NCBI GenBank assembly: GCA_018645005.1
Contig: JABGPJ010000085.1
Coordinates: 1-40,433 of the forward strand
Source of the DNA: Deltaproteobacteria bacterium
GTDB taxonomy: Bacteria; SAR324; XYD2-FULL-50-16
DNA: 40,433 bases
Direction of reading: 5' to 3'
Below the pieces are notes generated by a model, which saw only the letters and a program-made list of their open reading frames with translations, was not told the DNA's origin and searched no databases. The position numbers and the translations under genes are program-made. Positions 7,678 through 15,500 of this stretch are shown piece after piece (positions within the stretch are counted from its first letter, which is position 1; each line of letters starts with the position of its first letter).

Positions 7678-9104
7678 GATTCGTTTTTTTCACTCCCTTC
7701 ATCAAATACCATTGTCATGCCGTTCAGGTTGATTAGATCTCCAGACTCCAGAATCTTTGTTGTCACAACCTGATTATTGACTATTAACTTCGTTTCTCCA
7801 ACAAGTTGGTATTGGTCCTTTTTTTCGTCGTAGATAATGGTCGCATGCTGGTTTTCAATTTCAGGAATTCCAGCGATGGTCATGTCGGATTCGGGCGCAC
7901 TGCCAATGATTGTCTGCTCGTTGTCCAGGGTCAGTATCTTGGTTGACGGGCTTCCAGCCCCCGAATTTATCACTTCAACAGTCGGTTGAGCATGCTGTTT
8001 TTCAAACTTAAGTTTTGATATCAGCCAGAGCAACAGACAGGCGATGATAAAAGCCAAAAAAACGAACATATTGATTGATTTGGAGGGGGTTCCAAAGACC
8101 GAACTCGCAAAATAGACACGGGATGCCGTCCGCTGTTTTTTATTATTTGTGTATTTAATCCTGACAAACTTCTTTTCAGCGGGATCCATAGTTGCACGAT
8201 AACTGATCACATACTCCTTGAGAATCTGATCCATAATTTTCAGATAGATCTGCCGCAGCTCTTTTTGATTGTGGGCGTTAAATGTTACTCCACCAGATTG
8301 CTGGGCGATCTTGATCAGGTTTCGGTCTTTTTTTTCGCCTTTGGGTCCAAAATTGATGACATACAGGGAAATCCCCTCTCGCTGAAGCTCCTCAAGGGGT
8401 TTCTGGAAAGGAACGTTTTTTTGACCGAACTGTGGATTAATCAGTTTCCTATGCCGATATCCGGGGTTATTGACACCGTCAGAGAGAATAATGATCGCTT
8501 TTCTACCTTTGAGCTTCTGAAATTCATCTACTGCTAAGGTCAATCCACCGTATATTTCAGTGTAGATGGCGTCACTGGTTGGGCGCTCTATTTTTTCCAG
8601 AAACGCTTCCACATGCGCTGTACCTTCAATCGGCTCAGACAGCAGGCGGTAAAAGGTATTGTAAACTGCCAGCCCCACCTTATCATTTGGATTTGTGATG
8701 CTTTTTAGAAAAGCGCTCATCGCTCTTTTAGCATGAGTGATTCGTCTTAAACTGACATTAGCGGTTTTTTTCCCTTCCATTGTCCAGTACATACTTTCGG
8801 AGTTGTCGACCAGCAATAAAAAGTTAACGCCTGTTTCATAGTTGGATCCTACCTGAAACTGTGTTACCCCTTCGCTTTTTATGTAATTCTTTCCATTTGC
8901 TGATTCCATGACCTGAAAGTTGTCTCTATCCAAGTTTTCGATTGCATCGCCGCGATTGTCAATCACACTCAGGTATAGTTTGACTTCCTGGTTTAGTAGA
9001 AGGTTTGCGGAGTCGATTTGAGAAATGCGAACCGAGTCTGCGACGACGTAGGGTGTTATGATAAAGGTGAACAGCACCCATACGGTTATCCTTTTTAAAA
9101 ACAT
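7674..9104 (-). CDS. VWA domain - transmembrane - FHA domain protein
   Basis: A 476-residue protein with a signal peptide (1-22) and a short beta-rich N-domain. A von Willebrand factor A domain at about 94-295 carries the MIDAS motif DNSES (D100, S102, S104), LSDG at 208-210 and a Thr near 182 as metal ligands. One transmembrane helix is at 344-363, and a C-terminal FHA-like domain at about 385-470 lies on the cytoplasmic side. VWA domains bind protein partners through a divalent metal; FHA domains normally bind phosphothreonine. Here the canonical GR and SRxH of FHA read GS and ENQH, so the phosphate-contacting Arg and Ser are missing. It sits between the membrane FHA gene (10 bases upstream) and the dehydrogenase (4-base overlap). 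An inside-outside coupling role is inferred. Confidence 0.9.
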   Translation of the reverse strand: MFLKRITVWVLFTFIITPYVVADSVRISQIDSANLLLNQEVKLYLSVIDNRGDAIENLDRDNFQVMESANGKNYIKSEGVTQFQVGSNYETGVNFLLLVDNSESMYWTMEGKKTANVSLRRITHAKRAMSAFLKSITNPNDKVGLAVYNTFYRLLSEPIEGTAHVEAFLEKIERPTSDAIYTEIYGGLTLAVDEFQKLKGRKAIIILSDGVNNPGYRHRKLINPQFGQKNVPFQKPLEELQREGISLYVINFGPKGEKKDRNLIKIAQQSGGVTFNAHNQKELRQIYLKIMDQILKEYVISYRATMDPAEKKFVRIKYTNNKKQRTASRVYFASSVFGTPSKSINMFVFLAFIIACLLLWLISKLKFEKQHAQPTVEVINSGAGSPSTKILTLDNEQTIIGSAPESDMTIAGIPEIENQHATIIYDEKKDQYQLVGETKLIVNNQVVTTKILESGDLINLNGMTMVFDEGSEKNES

Positions 9105-9114
9105 CTACGCCTCC

Positions 9115-10005
9115 TTAGTTGTAAAAAAATAGAAATTTTGCAGCACCTATCTGAACAACATCCTGGAACTTCAGTTTCTCTTCTGTTACGTTCAGTTCGT
9201 TGACCAGTATGCGATTCTCAGTTTGAACGTTCTTGATGACGATCTCCCCTTTGACGGTTTTCAAGACTGCATGAATATCCGCTACGTTTTGGTAGCCAGC
9301 AAGATGGATGTCTGCTTTGTCCGAGTTGCCGACGCGAATTGTTTTCTGAACCAGGAGATACTCTTTTCCCTTCAGTTTGCCATTTAAAAGTTTCAACACG
9401 CCCTGTGAAAATCGTTTTTCAAAAAGACCATAAAATAGGCCAATCAGAAATCCGAGGATCAGAAGTCCGACGAGACGTGTGTATGTGAAGGCAGGGTATA
9501 AGATACGGAGGTATTCAATCACACATCCGCCCAGTATTCCACCAACGATACCGCCAACCAGGCCGACTTTGATCTTCGTCCAGGATCTGGCACGTACACC
9601 TTCAACCGTTCCGATAAAGAGTCCCAGAAACCCCCAGCCAATCGTTCTGGATATTGGTATACCATAAGACTGCATCGCCTTGTTGGAATGAAAAAACAGG
9701 TCACTGACCAGAAACAGGGCTCCTTGTCCGATCAAAAATCCGACGGCTCCTCCGATGGCGCCGACCAGAATACCCGTGACAATACCCGGCAGAATGCGCG
9801 ATCGGACAGACAGTGTGATACCTTCTACGCTGCCTAGAAACCCGCCCATGATAGCACCGAAAAATACACCCAGAGTGATCGTGAAGACAAGATACGATGG
9901 GAAACCGGATTGCAGAGCGAGAATGAATTCAGCAGCTGGCCAGGCGGCAAGTCCCGCGAGAAGCCCGATAATTCCAAAGACAAGTTTCCTCATTAGGGTT
10001 GACAT
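9115..10005 (-). CDS. Polytopic membrane protein with C-terminal FHA domain
   Basis: A 296-residue protein. Residues 1-200 form about six hydrophobic helices very rich in Gly (GGAVGFLIG, GGIVGGILGG), glycine-zipper style. An internal duplication is visible: GFLGSVEG...SRILPGIVTGILVGAIGG (about 56-86) matches GLFIGTVEG...WTKIKVGLVGGIVGG (about 128-156), and a third partial copy is GLFYGLFEKRFSQGVLKL. Residues 205-296 resemble an FHA domain (IRVGNSDKADIHL ... VADIHAVL). The conserved GR is GN and SRxH is VADIH, so phosphothreonine binding is doubtful. Gly-rich membrane-FHA fusions are seen beside Ser/Thr kinases in other bacteria. It is 12 bases downstream of the kinase and 10 bases upstream of the VWA gene. 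Confidence 0.85.
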   Translation of the reverse strand: MSTLMRKLVFGIIGLLAGLAAWPAAEFILALQSGFPSYLVFTITLGVFFGAIMGGFLGSVEGITLSVRSRILPGIVTGILVGAIGGAVGFLIGQGALFLVSDLFFHSNKAMQSYGIPISRTIGWGFLGLFIGTVEGVRARSWTKIKVGLVGGIVGGILGGCVIEYLRILYPAFTYTRLVGLLILGFLIGLFYGLFEKRFSQGVLKLLNGKLKGKEYLLVQKTIRVGNSDKADIHLAGYQNVADIHAVLKTVKGEIVIKNVQTENRILVNELNVTEEKLKFQDVVQIGAAKFLFFYN

Positions 10006-10017
10006 ATTAGCTCCTGC

Positions 10018-11964
10018 TTATTTTATTGAAATAATCACCGATTGATCCAAAGAATTGACGCTCAGATCGGCATAGGTTTTTTCACCGGACTTAACCGTCA
10101 GTTTCTTGGTTGAGGATGTGGCATTGAAAACCAGGCGTCTGTTTCTTGCTGTTAAAAAGTACTCTCCAGGCGCAAGCCTCAATTTTTGATAGGATTTTGC
10201 CAGGGACGGCAATTGTTTATATTGAGCGGTCTTTCCACCTGAAATATAGGCGGTACTGCTGTTAACTTGTATTTCAAGATCCACAGGATCAGATTTCAAA
10301 AAAAGTTCGCCTGGGAGTGGTGTCAGGTTGATATTGAGTTTCAAAATGCTCTGTTCCGGCTGAATCGTGACATTGCTGAATGATGTATAATATCCTTTAT
10401 GCTTGAATCTGAACTGGTAACGGTTTCCAGACTTGAATTGTTTGAGTTGATCTCTGTTTTGGATATATGCCTGCCAGTTGATCCAGGAGTTGTTTCTATA
10501 AATGGCAATGGCCTCATTTTGTTGTGGCAATGCGCGACCTGTCTTGCTATCGGTGATTTTATAGATCAATTTCACCGGCAATTGTGGCGGGGTGTCGATT
10601 GTAAAAGCAATTTGGCGCGCATCTCTCGTGTCATGCTGCTGTTTCTGAAAAGAGCGTGGCGCGAGATAGAAATTCTGCCGATACTGAAGATTTTCAACAT
10701 AGAATAAGGCTAGATAACTGCCTGCTTTCAAGTAAACCTTATCTGACATCAACCTTCCATAAAACTCACTTTTTCCTTTGTTGTCCTGCTTAAATTTAAA
10801 TACGATCTCGTTTTGTTGTTTTAGCTTGCCCCTGTTCTCTGAAAAGAGAATAGGTTTGAGGAAAAGATCATGCAGCTCTTTACGGCTTTTCCTGATTTTA
10901 ATATTAATCTGCAGGGCTCCATAGTCGTCTGAGAACAGATATTCGTAGTGATACCCTTGTTGCCATGCCCAAAAGGCGGTTCCGCCGGCGAAAGCTGAAA
11001 TCAGAACAATCGTAATCGCAATACCGAATAAGCGTCCCGGGATACTCAGCTTTGGCAATTTTGAAGGTGCTGCTTCCAGCTCGTCCTTACCTTCCAGGTA
11101 GCGTTTTATTGCCGCGTTGATATCTTCCTGGATCGGGAATTTTTTCAGCGTTTTGGTGAGCTTTGCGGGTATCAGTCCCAAGTCTTGAAAGCGCTTGTTG
11201 ACCTTATGATGCATGGCTTTTCTGATCACTTTCTGGATCTGCGGACTTATTTTCGGGTTGATTTTTCTAGGTAAAGTGTATTTTCCTTTTTCGATAGAGG
11301 CGATGATTTCTGGTGTAAAGCCCCCTTGAAAGGGCTTTTTGCCCACCACCATTTCATAGAACATGACACCCATTGAGTATATGTCTGTTCTTTTATCCCT
11401 ATTTTTGGCGTTGGCAATCTGTTCGGGTGCCAGGTACGACGGTGTACCGATCGTCATCCCGACCTTGGTCAACCCCTCTTCACTGTTATTGTCAAGAGAA
11501 GTAGAGACCCCGAAATCAACCAGCTTTACCACACCCTCTTTAGAGATCAGTATATTTGCCGGCTTGATATCCCTGTGAATAACCATCTGATCATGAGCAT
11601 ACTTCAGGGCGCTGCATATTTCCGTAAAAATCAAGATGGCAGCTTGATTCGAAAAATATCGCTTTTTCTGAATCAGATTTTCCAGAGTTATGCCGTCAAC
11701 AAATTCCATGACGATGAAATATGAGTCTCCCTCCTTAAAGTGATCATACACCTGGACGATATGCTCATTTCGAAAATCCATCATGATCTTTGCTTCCCGC
11801 CGGAAACGCTCTATAAAGTCCTGACTGCTGGCTGTCGTCAGTTTTTTAATGATCACAATCCGGTTTAAAGTCGGATGTTCGGCTTTGAAGACAGCTCCCA
11901 TGCCTCCTTCCCCAATCTGCGACAGGATTTTGTATTTGCCTATTTTAGAGGGTTGTTTAGACAT
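10018..11964 (-). CDS. Transmembrane Ser/Thr protein kinase (PknB/Hanks type)
   Basis: A 648-residue kinase. The N-terminal cytoplasmic domain (about 10-290) has every catalytic motif: Gly loop IGEGGMG (17-23), ATP-contacting Lys at 40 (VIIKK), HRDIKPAN (130-137, catalytic Asp132), DFG (150-152), APE (179-181) and the bacterial GTPSYLAPEQ. One membrane helix is at about 312-333. The remaining 315 residues are extracytoplasmic and beta-rich; the end (LRLAPGEYFLTARNRRL) resembles a PEGA-like strand motif. It has no PASTA repeats. It probably phosphorylates Ser/Thr in response to an envelope signal. It is the first gene of the operon with the two FHA proteins. A terminator (12005-12050) separates it from the gene upstream, so a promoter is expected just before 11964, but I cannot see one. 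The start has no clear ribosome site. Confidence 0.95.
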   Translation of the reverse strand: MSKQPSKIGKYKILSQIGEGGMGAVFKAEHPTLNRIVIIKKLTTASSQDFIERFRREAKIMMDFRNEHIVQVYDHFKEGDSYFIVMEFVDGITLENLIQKKRYFSNQAAILIFTEICSALKYAHDQMVIHRDIKPANILISKEGVVKLVDFGVSTSLDNNSEEGLTKVGMTIGTPSYLAPEQIANAKNRDKRTDIYSMGVMFYEMVVGKKPFQGGFTPEIIASIEKGKYTLPRKINPKISPQIQKVIRKAMHHKVNKRFQDLGLIPAKLTKTLKKFPIQEDINAAIKRYLEGKDELEAAPSKLPKLSIPGRLFGIAITIVLISAFAGGTAFWAWQQGYHYEYLFSDDYGALQINIKIRKSRKELHDLFLKPILFSENRGKLKQQNEIVFKFKQDNKGKSEFYGRLMSDKVYLKAGSYLALFYVENLQYRQNFYLAPRSFQKQQHDTRDARQIAFTIDTPPQLPVKLIYKITDSKTGRALPQQNEAIAIYRNNSWINWQAYIQNRDQLKQFKSGNRYQFRFKHKGYYTSFSNVTIQPEQSILKLNINLTPLPGELFLKSDPVDLEIQVNSSTAYISGGKTAQYKQLPSLAKSYQKLRLAPGEYFLTARNRRLVFNATSSTKKLTVKSGEKTYADLSVNSLDQSVIISIK

Positions 11965-12004
11965 TGCGATCAGCGAGTATCGTTTTTATTGATGAGTTCA
12001 CACT

Positions 12005-12050
12005 GGAAAAAACGAGAAACGATTCAACGGTGGAATCCGTTTCCCGTCTC
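12005..12050 (-). terminator. Rho-independent terminator upstream of the kinase gene
   Basis: On the minus strand a hairpin with inner stem AACGG/CCGTT around loop ATTCCA is extended by imperfect GAGACG-type pairing with CGTTTCTC (12050-12014). It is followed by GTTTTTTCC (T run 12012-12007). It follows the stop of the 179-residue gene at 12123 and precedes the kinase ATG at 11964. It likely ends that transcript. Confidence 0.6.
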
Positions 12051-12122
12051 GGCTCATTCAGGTTTTTGTCTGGTGTGTCCCGGAATTGTTGAAGTTGCCG
12101 TTGTGTGTTGAAAAAGTGGCGA

Positions 12123-12662
12123 CTATTCACTATCGACTGGGACCAACGCCTTATTAATATCGACAAACTCGCTAGTCATGATCACGGTCACTTCTGATAT
12201 CTTCTCTTCCTGCTCTTCTGCTTCCAGGTCATCTTTGCAGACAGCAATCTTAAAAATGGACGATGTGCTTTTGACCGGTCCGGTCTCAAATTCTATGGGG
12301 GCATTGATGTTGATGTCTGCTGCCAGCTTCGAGTTTTCTTTGATCAAAGAGTCAGGGACATTCTTTCTAATTCCGATACTGTTGTACCCAGCTTTGCGAA
12401 ACCCTTCTATTAAAGGGCCAATCAGGATCAAGGATCCGGAGTAGGTCAAGACGACTGCGCCTTTTTCATCATCTGCACCTAGCATCTCCACCTCGATCAT
12501 TTCACTTTCAACAATTTGGTTCTCAAATATTTTTTTCTTCTCAACCCAGCCTTGAGCGATTTTTTCGAATGATTCTTCAGTGTCAGGCAGGCCGGCAGAT
12601 TGTGTAATAGCTTTGATATGAACCCGAATTTCTGGTGGTAATTGATCTAATATTTCACCCAT
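12123..12662 (-). CDS. Uncharacterised 179-residue acidic cytoplasmic protein
   Basis: I do not recognise this protein. It is acidic (pI clearly low) with no signal peptide or membrane helix. An N-terminal helical part is about 1-50 (MGEILDQLPPEIRVHIKAIT). An alpha/beta-looking middle follows (GAVVLTYSGSLILIGPLIEGFRKAGYNSIGIRKNVPDSL), and the C-terminus is strand-rich and charged. The translation signal is very strong: GGAGG four bases before ATG 12662. It is transcribed towards the kinase operon but is separated from it by 158 bases with a probable terminator. It may be a neighbour rather than a member of that system. The upstream region is shared with the divergent thioesterase gene. Confidence 0.8.
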   Translation of the reverse strand: MGEILDQLPPEIRVHIKAITQSAGLPDTEESFEKIAQGWVEKKKIFENQIVESEMIEVEMLGADDEKGAVVLTYSGSLILIGPLIEGFRKAGYNSIGIRKNVPDSLIKENSKLAADININAPIEFETGPVKSTSSIFKIAVCKDDLEAEEQEEKISEVTVIMTSEFVDINKALVPVDSE

Positions 12663-13034
12663 TTTTCCTCCGAGTGTTGATTATTGAAGAGCACCCGACC
12701 ACAAGCACCATCGTGCCCGTTCAATCAATTGAATAAAAGCGAATAAAAGTTTTTCATGTCATTATGGTGATAATTTTTTTAGAGACTAAAAACTTAACAG
12801 AAACAACATATTAAAACAATGGAAAATTTTTCAAAAGCCATTTGAACCCTGATCATTGAAGAAGATCGGCTCTGACAAGGCGCTTCCTTTTTCCGACGGA
12901 TTGCATGATTGCAAAAATAGCCATATTGTATTGTGTAACGTTTTCGTTTGCCTATCGGGAAATGAGTCTATAGAACCATCCCTCGTCGAATCTCTGAAGT
13001 AACGAATCAACAACTAAATACTGGATGGATTGTT
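12663..13034. other. Divergent intergenic region
   Basis: About 370 AT-rich bases between the minus-strand 179-residue gene and the plus-strand thioesterase. It must hold promoters for both, but no hexamer pair is close to consensus. A perfect inverted repeat, TTGCA-TGAT-TGCAA (12901-12914), could be an operator or simply chance. Minus-strand GGAGG (12671-12667) is the ribosome site of the 179-residue gene. Confidence 0.4.
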
Positions 13035-13547
13035 ATGTGTATGGAAGACGGTTTTAAAAGAATGCCCAACCGATTTGATGGTAACTGTTTTGGGTGCAGC
13101 ACGAATAATAGTGTTGGTCTGCAGATGAAATTCTGGTGGAATGAGCGTCTTGTACGGTCGAAGTTGGTGGTTCCAGATCATTTGTGTGGTTGGAATAAGC
13201 TCATTCATGGCGGGGTGGCCTCAACTATTTTGGATGAAGTGATGAGCTGGGCGACTATTTATTCGAGAAAACAGATGGTCATGACAAAAACCATGACTAT
13301 CGATTTTATCAAACCCATTCAGATCGGAGATGAAATAACGGCAGAAGGCCAGGTTAAAGAAGTAACCAGCAAACACGAAGTCATCGCCGAGGGATTTATC
13401 TTTAATCGGGAAAAAGAGTTATGTGCCAGATCGACGGGACATTTCGTTACCTTTTCCCAAAAGGTTGGGAAACGTCTTGGTATTATTGCCCATGATACAC
13501 CAGATCCCTTCAAGCCGATTTCAAATTCGTCCGCAGAGGGCAACTAA
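13035..13547 (+). CDS. Hotdog-fold acyl-CoA thioesterase (PaaI/YbgC-like)
   Basis: A 170-residue single-hotdog protein. The N-terminal NCFGCSTNNSVGLQMKFW stretch marks the 4HBT/PaaI-like group, followed by the helix-forming HGGVASTILDEVMSWA at about 60-75. That helix carries the catalytic-site Asp/Glu region. The strands MTKTMTIDFIKPIQIGDEITAEG and the later HFVTFSQK complete the fold. Such enzymes hydrolyse acyl-CoA thioesters; the substrate cannot be assigned. ATG 13035 and ATG 13041 are both possible starts, with a GGATGG-like site upstream. It is followed 18 bases later by the outer-membrane barrel gene, so the two are likely one transcript. Confidence 0.88.
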   Translation: MCMEDGFKRMPNRFDGNCFGCSTNNSVGLQMKFWWNERLVRSKLVVPDHLCGWNKLIHGGVASTILDEVMSWATIYSRKQMVMTKTMTIDFIKPIQIGDEITAEGQVKEVTSKHEVIAEGFIFNREKELCARSTGHFVTFSQKVGKRLGIIAHDTPDPFKPISNSSAEGN

Positions 13548-13565
13548 TAAAAAGGAGCATCAATA

Positions 13566-14156
13566 ATGTGTATGACATTCAAAGGAGCTTTGACTCTGAT
13601 TATATTGTTGGCAGGTAGCCCGTATTTATTCGCTCAGAATGAAATTAAAAGTGTTACCAGCATTTCATTCGGCAGCTACCAGGAATCGCATGGTACGGAT
13701 CAGGTTAACGGGACTATGCTCTCAATTGGTCACAAACGTTTCTTTACAAAACAGTGGGCCTATTTTGCAAAGCTAGGCAACGGAAGTGCGTCCGGTGAGT
13801 ACGCCAGTGCAGGCGGAACTGCCGTGGTACTCAATTCCAGCAGGACATCTCTGAGTGGCGGTTTGCTGTGGCACTACATAGTCGATGCCAAACCAAAATT
13901 GATTCCCTATGTTGGCGCGGGGATCTCAATTCAAAGTTATACATATGATTTTGACCATCCAGCTAGCGAAATAGGCAAGACATCGGGGACAGGTTATGGG
14001 CCAATCATGATGGCGGGTGCCAGAATCAAAGTGACCCGGAATTTCACTATTATTCCCGGTTATCAATATGAGCAGGTCATTATCAAATCAGAAAGCAGTA
14101 AGCAGCAGGCTCTGACATCGTCCGGTTTCCTGTTGGCACTGGTCTTGGGTTTTTGA
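13566..14156 (+). CDS. Outer-membrane beta-barrel protein
   Basis: A 196-residue protein with a signal peptide ending near FAQ (residue 24). About eight alternating amphipathic strands follow (SISFGSYQE, TMLSIGHKRFF, WAYFAKLGNG, SLSGGLLWHYI, LIPYVGAGISIQSYTYDF, PIMMAGARIKV, FTIIPGYQYEQVII, FLLALVLGF). It ends in Phe, the C-terminal residue favoured for BAM recognition. Size and pattern match small OmpA/OmpW-like eight-stranded barrels; no specific family is assigned. An AAGGAG ribosome site lies eight bases before ATG 13566. It is probably in an operon with the thioesterase. Confidence 0.85.
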   Translation: MCMTFKGALTLIILLAGSPYLFAQNEIKSVTSISFGSYQESHGTDQVNGTMLSIGHKRFFTKQWAYFAKLGNGSASGEYASAGGTAVVLNSSRTSLSGGLLWHYIVDAKPKLIPYVGAGISIQSYTYDFDHPASEIGKTSGTGYGPIMMAGARIKVTRNFTIIPGYQYEQVIIKSESSKQQALTSSGFLLALVLGF

Positions 14157-14606
14157 GCTGGTTTATTTTAGTGGTCAGCTTTGAGGGGGCTTTCGCTATG
14201 AGCCAGGCATCGACAGGATCGGGATTTGTATCTGTGAACATGCGATGGGATTGTTTTGATTCACTGTCTCAAAACAATTTGAGGCTTTGCCGGCATTTGC
14301 ATCTCATAAATCTGCTGACTGCCGGCGTTGCCTGCTGTGACTTGAAGTTTTTGATTGGTTCAGACCGTTATAGCGCAACGCTGTTTGTCTCATGTGTCTC
14401 TTTTCCATCAAGATCGACATCACTCTGAAAGACTGCCCCTTCAAAATGGGAAAAAGTTTAAGAATCTCTATCCGTGATTCCTATGACGATCTCATAACGC
14501 TAAACCAATCTCACCACTTGTCATCATCAACAGCACTCGATACAAACTGCCTCATTTAATCCGGATACTGTTGATTGGATGACAAAAAAGTGCCAATCGA
14601 TCTTAC
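14157..14606. other. Intergenic region between the barrel gene and hup
   Basis: About 450 bases between convergent genes. I see no credible coding frame. It holds an inverted repeat GCCGGCA/TGCCGGC (arms 14289-14295 and 14320-14326, 24-base loop) and a six-base inverted repeat GATTGG/CCAATC (14573-14578 and 14593-14598) just beyond the hup stop. Either could help end transcription, but neither has a proper T run after its stem. Confidence 0.4.
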
Positions 14607-14879
14607 TTAGTTGACGGCGTCTTTCAGGTTTTTTCCTGGCTTGAATTTGACAACTTTTTTTGCAGGAATTTTTATCGTTTTTCCAGTTTGGGGGTTTCTT
14701 CCTTTCCTAGCAGCTCTCTTCACAACTGAAAATGTGCCGAAACCAACGAGTGTCAGATTCCCATCACCTGTCAGTCCTTCACGGATTCCTGCCAAAGTGG
14801 CGTTTAAAAGTTTTTCTGCCATTGCTTTACTAACTTCTGCTTCACCAGCGATTTTTGTGATCAATTCGGCCTTATTCAT
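14607..14879 (-). CDS. hup: HU family DNA-binding protein
   Basis: A 90-residue histone-like protein of normal HU length. It starts MNKAELITKIAGEAEVSKAMAEK and has the DNA-binding arm with GFGTFSVVKRAARKGRNPQTG, followed by KIPAKKVVKFKPGK, which is diagnostic for HU/IHF. The R-N-P-Q-T-G arm tip and lack of an IHF alpha/beta-specific ending favour HU. It bends and compacts DNA as a dimer. The ribosome site GAGGAG is seven bases before the ATG. A perfect TTGACA about 105 bases upstream suggests its own promoter. Monocistronic. Confidence 0.95.
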   Translation of the reverse strand: MNKAELITKIAGEAEVSKAMAEKLLNATLAGIREGLTGDGNLTLVGFGTFSVVKRAARKGRNPQTGKTIKIPAKKVVKFKPGKNLKDAVN

Positions 14880-15500
14880 ATAAACTCCTCTTTATCGATT
14901 CCTGTTAATGAATTCCTAGTTTCAAAAAAATTCTGAACATGTTTCCAAACAACGTAATCATCAGTAAGTCACAAAATCACATAATGTCAAGACTTTCCTT
15001 GGATTTTTCTGTTATTTTTTCCTTTATGAGCAATTTTTCCAATCTCTCTCAAAAGTAATCTGGACGCTGCATTGCTGGGAATCCAGAAATAAATGCAACA
15101 ATAACAATTAGATAACATGGGTAGATGTTACTGAACGCACTAACTACGGTGCTTATAGAGGGACATTGTAAAAAAAATGGTTGGGTTCTGTAGAAAGCTG
15201 TTCTATATTGGCTGAAACCGTTGATTTCCGGTTATTTCGAAAAATATTCTGTGAAATTAGTCAAACATGAATTATTTCGGTTTTTGCGTTTATATCTGAC
15301 CATTCATCTTCATAATCCTGGAAGCTGTCGCTATGGAATCTCAAGCATCAGTGTTGTTCACGTAGAATCGGTTTCCAAAGGAAAAGATTTTTGGCAGGCA
15401 TGATCTACTTTAATACCTGAATCAAGGTTGACCTTAACGGCTTTGATAGCTTTTTATTTCTCCTCTTCAGGTCGTTTTGCCATGATTGAAAAAGGTCTAA
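14880..15500. other. Divergent intergenic region between hup and the TPR gene
   Basis: About 620 bases with no convincing gene. On the hup side it contains the promoter candidate at 14962-14990. In the middle a perfect inverted repeat TAACAT-N6-ATGTTA (15113-15130) is seen. On the TPR-gene side, TTGACC near 15428 is a possible -35 without a good -10. AAAGG at 15492-15496 is a ribosome site for ATG 15501. Confidence 0.4.
14962..14990 (-). promoter_or_regulatory. Candidate hup promoter
   Basis: Minus strand: perfect -35 TTGACA (14990-14985). At a 17-base spacing the -10 would be TTACTG, which is poor. The -35 quality and position (about 75-base leader) make it the best candidate for hup. Confidence 0.4.

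Noticed and set aside
14611..14883. 90-codon plus-strand frame antisense to hup
   Set aside because: It mirrors hup almost exactly and is explained by the codon bias of the real gene.
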